From: Muricea muricata
Lineage: Eukaryota; Cnidaria; Anthozoa; Malacalcyonacea; Plexauridae
Assembly (NCBI GenBank): GCA_963855995.1
Contig: OY979718.1
Span: 40,731,559-40,795,558, forward strand
Direction: 5' to 3'
Length of the DNA stretch: 64,000 nucleotides
Part shown: piece after piece, positions 60,088 to 64,000 of the stretch
How the letters are laid out: every line of letters starts with the position of its first letter
Numbering within the stretch: position 1 is the stretch's first letter
The notes under the pieces: model-generated
The model's database searches: none
What the model saw: the letters and a program-made list of their open reading frames with translations, nothing else
Told to the model about the DNA's origin: nothing
Made by a program: the position numbers and the translations under genes

Positions 60088-60465
60088 TGTCGAGAATTGA
60101 CATTAACTTTATAATAACTTAGTAGGGTTTAGCACAGCACCATAGGAACTAAAGATGATTAGCACATTGCACTTGATTGGACATCATATTAACAGATCAT
60201 TTGACAATTGACAACTGCATGCTGTATATGTAATTTAACACTAATAATTCTCTCTCTATCTGTCTTACAAGACATTTACTCTGTCTCAGACATATTTGTT
60301 TTATGATTATATTAATCAGAATGTTATAAACTTATGTGTTGGTGTAAATCATTCATGGCGAACCTACGCTAAAGTTCTCTGCTATCGTCGTAGTATTCAT
60401 TATTACACAACGCAATCATTCAAACGAAACCCGCAATTTTATCAGTTAACGAGACGATCGAGACA
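60088..60465 (+). mobile_element. 5' LTR of a BEL/Pao retrotransposon
   Basis: 378 bp, starts TGTCGAGAATTGACATTAAC and ends GACGATCGAGACA, giving the TG...CA boundaries expected of an LTR. It is inserted after GTCTT (60,083-60,087) in a sequence that in its relative at about 43,281-43,294 continues ..GTCTTACAG. The 3' LTR is beyond the window. Confidence 0.85.
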
Positions 60466-60466
60466 T

Positions 60467-60484
60467 TGGTGCCGTGACCTGGAT
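60467..60484 (+). promoter_or_regulatory. Primer-binding site of the BEL/Pao element
   Basis: TGGTGCCGTGACCTGGAT lies one base after the LTR and begins with TGG, complementary to a tRNA 3' CCA end. This is where minus-strand DNA synthesis would start. Confidence 0.7.
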
Positions 60485-60495
60485 ATTCTACAATT

Positions 60496-61968
60496 ATGCC
60501 TATGGATGATTTACAACGAGCCAAAGTAACGAGAAGAACGCAACGCGCGCAAGCTACTAAAATATGGAACAAGGCTGAACCGCTATTGGAGGGTGATTTA
60601 GACGAAGTTAAAATTCAACACTTACAAGTTATATTGGAAACGTACGACGCGAAAATCGAACAGTTACGAAAAATTGATGAAACAATATCAAACCAGATCG
60701 CAGACGAAGAAACGCTTGCAGCCGAAATCGCCGACGCTGATGATTATCTGATGGAACTTACAGAAAAAAGGTACCGCATACAATTTCGCATTAAATCTAG
60801 TCAAAACGCAGTTCATAGTGATGCGTCTACTAGCTCCTCGTCGAGCCAAGAGCATAATAATTCCTTTAATACAGTAAACAGTTCACATTCAAGTAACCAT
60901 AGGCTGCCAAAATTGACGCTACCGACATTTATGGGAAACCCGCTAAAATGGCAAACGTTTTGGGACACGTATAAAACCGCTATACATGACAATGTTAGTT
61001 TAAGTGATGTTCAAAAGTTTACGTATCTTAAAGCCCAATTGTCTGGCGAAGCCGCTAATTCTATCGAAGGACTTCCTCTAACCGAGTCGAATTACGAACA
61101 ATCAATTAAGATTTTAGAAGACCGATTTGGCCAACCGCACAAAATAATCAACGCACATATGCAAGCCCTGTTAGATCTTTCCAGCCCTACAGATTCCGTC
61201 ACAAATTTACGTAGATTTTACGACAGCATGGAAAACCATATTCGTGGCCTTGAAGCATTAGGCAAAAAACAGGACACCTACGGTGACCTCCTAATCCCGA
61301 TTGTTTTGGCTAAAATTCCTACATCTATCAAACATAACATAATTCGAGAAAACGGGACGAATAATTGGACTGTCGAACAATTACGCAAAGCAATTTTAAA
61401 GGAAATTCAAATACTAGAGGCAGGGGAAGAAACAGACGTTTTCAACCAAGTTAAAAAACCTTTCAACACCTTTCCGTCTACAGCATCGTTGTTAACAAAC
61501 GCGTCTCAAATTAAAAGCCGCAATTTTCCCAATACCAACACCGGAAATCCTGCAAAACCAAGATTGTGCGTGTTTTGTTCTGGTCATCATCGCGCTCACG
61601 AATGCACAGTAGTTCGAGATCCTGACGCACGAAAGAAAATCGTATTTCAATCAAATTTGTGCTTCAATTGTTTAAACAACCACCGTGTTTCGCAATGCAA
61701 TTCGAAAATCGCTGTCGAAAGTGTCACAAAAAACATCACACAAGTCTTTGCAATGAAAAGGACAATGAACAAACAAAACGCCCCGAACAAAAAGGAAATT
61801 CAGAAAAAACCCCAGAAGAAAAACATGCGCAATTTAACATTTCAAAGCAAAACCAACCGGAAGGTCAATCCGGTACTAAAATCGATCCCTCCAGCCAGAC
61901 AAAGCCAGCAAATACTCTTTGTACCACTTTGTCTGATCACTACTACCCCGGAAAACAAACCATTCTAA
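60496..61968 (+). CDS. gag: BEL/Pao gag polyprotein region (490 aa to stop)
   Basis: Starts 11 bases after the primer-binding site at ATG (MPMDDLQRAK). A coiled-coil-like N-terminus (to about residue 95), a Ser-rich spacer, then a DUF1759-type capsid region (PTFMGNPLKWQTFWDTYKTA onward, about 145-310). Two zinc knuckles of the CX2CX3HX4C type: CVFCSGHHRAHEC (358-370) and CFNCLNNHRVSQC (389-401). After about residue 403 the coding signal, including a third Cys/His knuckle, moves to the -1 frame, while this frame continues with Lys/Asn-rich sequence to a stop. This suggests a one-base loss in an A run near 61,705 that separates gag from pol. Confidence 0.85.
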   Translation: MPMDDLQRAKVTRRTQRAQATKIWNKAEPLLEGDLDEVKIQHLQVILETYDAKIEQLRKIDETISNQIADEETLAAEIADADDYLMELTEKRYRIQFRIKSSQNAVHSDASTSSSSSQEHNNSFNTVNSSHSSNHRLPKLTLPTFMGNPLKWQTFWDTYKTAIHDNVSLSDVQKFTYLKAQLSGEAANSIEGLPLTESNYEQSIKILEDRFGQPHKIINAHMQALLDLSSPTDSVTNLRRFYDSMENHIRGLEALGKKQDTYGDLLIPIVLAKIPTSIKHNIIRENGTNNWTVEQLRKAILKEIQILEAGEETDVFNQVKKPFNTFPSTASLLTNASQIKSRNFPNTNTGNPAKPRLCVFCSGHHRAHECTVVRDPDARKKIVFQSNLCFNCLNNHRVSQCNSKIAVESVTKNITQVFAMKRTMNKQNAPNKKEIQKKPQKKNMRNLTFQSKTNRKVNPVLKSIPPARQSQQILFVPLCLITTTPENKPF

Positions 61969-64000
61969 AAACTGCTATCAACTCTTTGGAATCGCGCTCA
62001 GCATCAGCAACCGCTCACATTCTATTTGATGAAGGCGCTCAACGCTCATTTATTACTCGAGAATTAGCCAACAAGCTTGATCTCTCACCTGAACGCAGTG
62101 AAACGCTAAACCTCTCAGTCTTTGGGGGGTCCACCACCACCGTCAAGCAGGTTGATATTGCCACTGTATATATTCGCTCGGACAGTAACGAAAGAATACC
62201 AATTCAAGTGGTGATAATCCCAACAATTGCCGCACCACAAAATAGTTTTCTTACTGCAGATATACGTAACCTACCCCATCTACGTGATTTAAAGCTCGCG
62301 CACCCTGTAACATTAGACGACCAATTTCAAATTTCCATCCTGATCGGCGCAGATCATTACTGGGACATTGTAGAAAACGACATAATCAGGGGACCGGGTC
62401 CCACCGCAGCCAAATCTAAGATAGGCTATCTACTTTCTGGTCCGATTACTACCCCGCCCTCCACCTCGTCAAGCATCAACGCAAGTATCTTAAAAGTAAT
62501 TGTTTCAACTGAACCAGAGAACAAAGCACTGGAAAGATTTTGGAACCTCGAGTCAATCGGCATTCTCCCGAACGAAACTGAAGCCAACAAAACTCAGACA
62601 GTCTCCGAGTATCAAAATTCCTCCATACGTCTCGAGAACGATCAATATTGTGCCAAATTGCCATGGAAGGATAACCACCCGCCTCTTCCTACTAATCAAT
62701 CAGTAGCGCGAGGACGAACACGCTCCACCGTACGAAGGTTATCCAAAGAACCCCCTATGTTAGCTGCCTACGACAAAATAATTCAAGAACAGTTACAACG
62801 TGGTTTTATTGAAAAGGTTGCAGACCCACAATCCACCACAGGCCGTGTTCACTACATTCCCCACCACGCCGTGCTGAAGGATTCCTCAACAACACCACTT
62901 CGTATTGTGTACGATTGCAGCTGTAGTTCAAATGCTACCCAACCGAGCCTGAATTCCTGTCTCTCCACTGGCCCAGATATCCTCAATGATATGACCGCTA
63001 TCCTCGTTCGCTTCCGCTGTTATCAGTACGGTATCACTGCAGACATAGAGAAAGCATTCTTAAGTATTTCGTTGGACGAGCAAGATAGAGATTCAACACG
63101 ATTCTTCTGGATCTCCGACCCAACAGACCCAGAAAGTCAGTTTGAAGTCTACCGTTTCAAATCCATCCTGTTTGGCGCGACCTGTTCTCCATTTATTCTG
63201 AACGCCACTATTCAGAAACATCTTGACCAATTCAATGACCCAGTTACGCAGCGCATAAAGTCAGACCTTTATGTAGACAACTTGGCCTCTGGAACTGACA
63301 ACGAAGATGAAGCAACGATCTTTCTCAACCAAGCTAGAACCACCATGACCCCAGTCCAGTTCAATTTACGTTCATGGAACTCGAACAGTTCTAAAGTAAA
63401 AGCGGTAGCCACAGAAAGAAACATCCAAGACACAGACACAGAAACCAAGGTTTTTGGTTTACGTTGGAACGCGAGAGATGACGTGCTTAAACTGCAACCA
63501 CAAGAAAAAACCAATGACAACAAAAACTTAAGCAAAACAACAAAGAGAGACGTGTTACGAGAATCCGCAAAAGTTTACGATCCACTTGGTCTTCTTTCAC
63601 CGATAACAATCCGCACCAAGATCTTTATTCAGCAGCTTTGGGAACGAGGTTTCAAATGGGACGAGCCGCTTCCGGATGACATACAAAAGCAGTGGCTTGA
63701 CATTTCTCAAGATCTTGCAGATTCCACACACATTCAAGTTCAACGCAGATACTTTCCTCTTCTACCTACTTGGCCATCCAACGCCGTATTACACATATTT
63801 GTTGATGCTAGCATAAAGGTGTATGGTACAGTTGCATATCTCACCTCTGGTCCTCACACTACTATGGTCATGTCCAAATCACGTGTCGCTCCCTTGAAAA
63901 AGTTAACCTTACCACAACTCGAACTAATGGCAGCTGTCGTCGGAGCAAGACTAGCATCCTACCTACGAAACCAGCTGAAGATTGCACACACCGTTTATTG
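61713..64000 (+). CDS. pol: BEL/Pao pol: protease, reverse transcriptase, RNase H (runs off window)
   Basis: Open from about 61,713 to the window edge, with no stop seen. Order: a Cys/His knuckle, a DUF1758-type aspartic protease (FDEGAQRSFI, candidate Asp at 62,028-62,030), a linker, a reverse transcriptase (IVYDCSCSSNA, ADIEKAFLSISL, and the polymerase box YVDN at 63,270-63,281), then an RNase H/DUF-type region (FVDASIKVYG, then LPQLELMAAVVGARL). BEL elements usually encode these as one polyprotein with an integrase downstream, which would lie beyond the window. The frame sits at -1 relative to gag. The protease motif reads DEG rather than DSG/DTG. The LTR and frame state suggest a fairly young copy. 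Confidence 0.88.

Noticed and set aside
61690-61720. Programmed -1 frameshift between gag and pol
   Set aside because: The local sequence lacks a standard slippery heptamer in the gag register, and BEL elements usually use one frame; a lost A is simpler, though copies were not compared.

Overview
The window looks like a gene-poor, AT-rich stretch of an invertebrate nuclear genome, most probably an anthozoan cnidarian (coral or sea anemone). That placement is inference. It rests on the mix seen here: an XPG-nuclease DNA transposon, a Crypton-like tyrosine recombinase, a BEL/Pao retroelement, hAT and piggyBac elements, decayed APE-type LINEs, a spliced nucleotidyltransferase-TPR gene, and introns with long microsatellites. 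No ribosomal RNA gene, true tRNA gene or CRISPR array was recognised.

Layout. 0.2-6.9 kb: a DNA transposon with compound terminal inverted repeats and a broken, minus-strand XPG-nuclease/CXC gene. 6.9-15.3 kb: mostly noncoding, with hairpin repeats, a tRNA-derived SINE and a 203-bp hAT-type MITE with 8-bp target duplications. 15.3-18.0 kb: a 2.65-kb foldback element with arms of about 1 kb, then 400 bp of (TAA)n. 18.4-23.8 kb: LINE fragments, a repeat block and an unrecognised broken coding remnant. 24.0-32.8 kb: a four-exon minus-strand gene whose predicted exons sum to an intact frame of about 1,013 residues (nucleotidyltransferase plus TPRs). 32.9-38.5 kb: a 5.6-kb nested-palindrome foldback element with exact 8-bp target duplications. 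38.6-42.0 kb: a complete-looking piggyBac element with TTAA ends and an intact 634-aa transposase. 42.1-44.6 kb: Crypton-like recombinase remnants. 44.7-50.4 kb: (TA)n, a minus-strand LINE, a second copy of the repeat block and a hAT transposase remnant. 50.4-59.3 kb: a second copy of the nucleotidyltransferase-TPR locus, now a pseudogene. 59.3-60.1 kb: another Crypton-like fragment, interrupted by a BEL/Pao element (LTR, primer-binding site, gag, pol) that runs off the right edge.

The window has two main organising features. One is a direct duplication: anchors at 18.4, 20.2, 24.0 and 31.9 kb recur in the same order and orientation 26.4-27.4 kb to the right. The two copies record later events, because three insertions (832, 690 and 224 bp) have a matching empty site in the other copy. 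The other is an abundance of inverted-repeat elements, topped by the 5.6-kb palindrome, whose inner arms are nearly identical while its outer arms have diverged. The only apparently functional host-type gene is the left nucleotidyltransferase-TPR gene. The piggyBac transposase and the BEL pol frame also look open.
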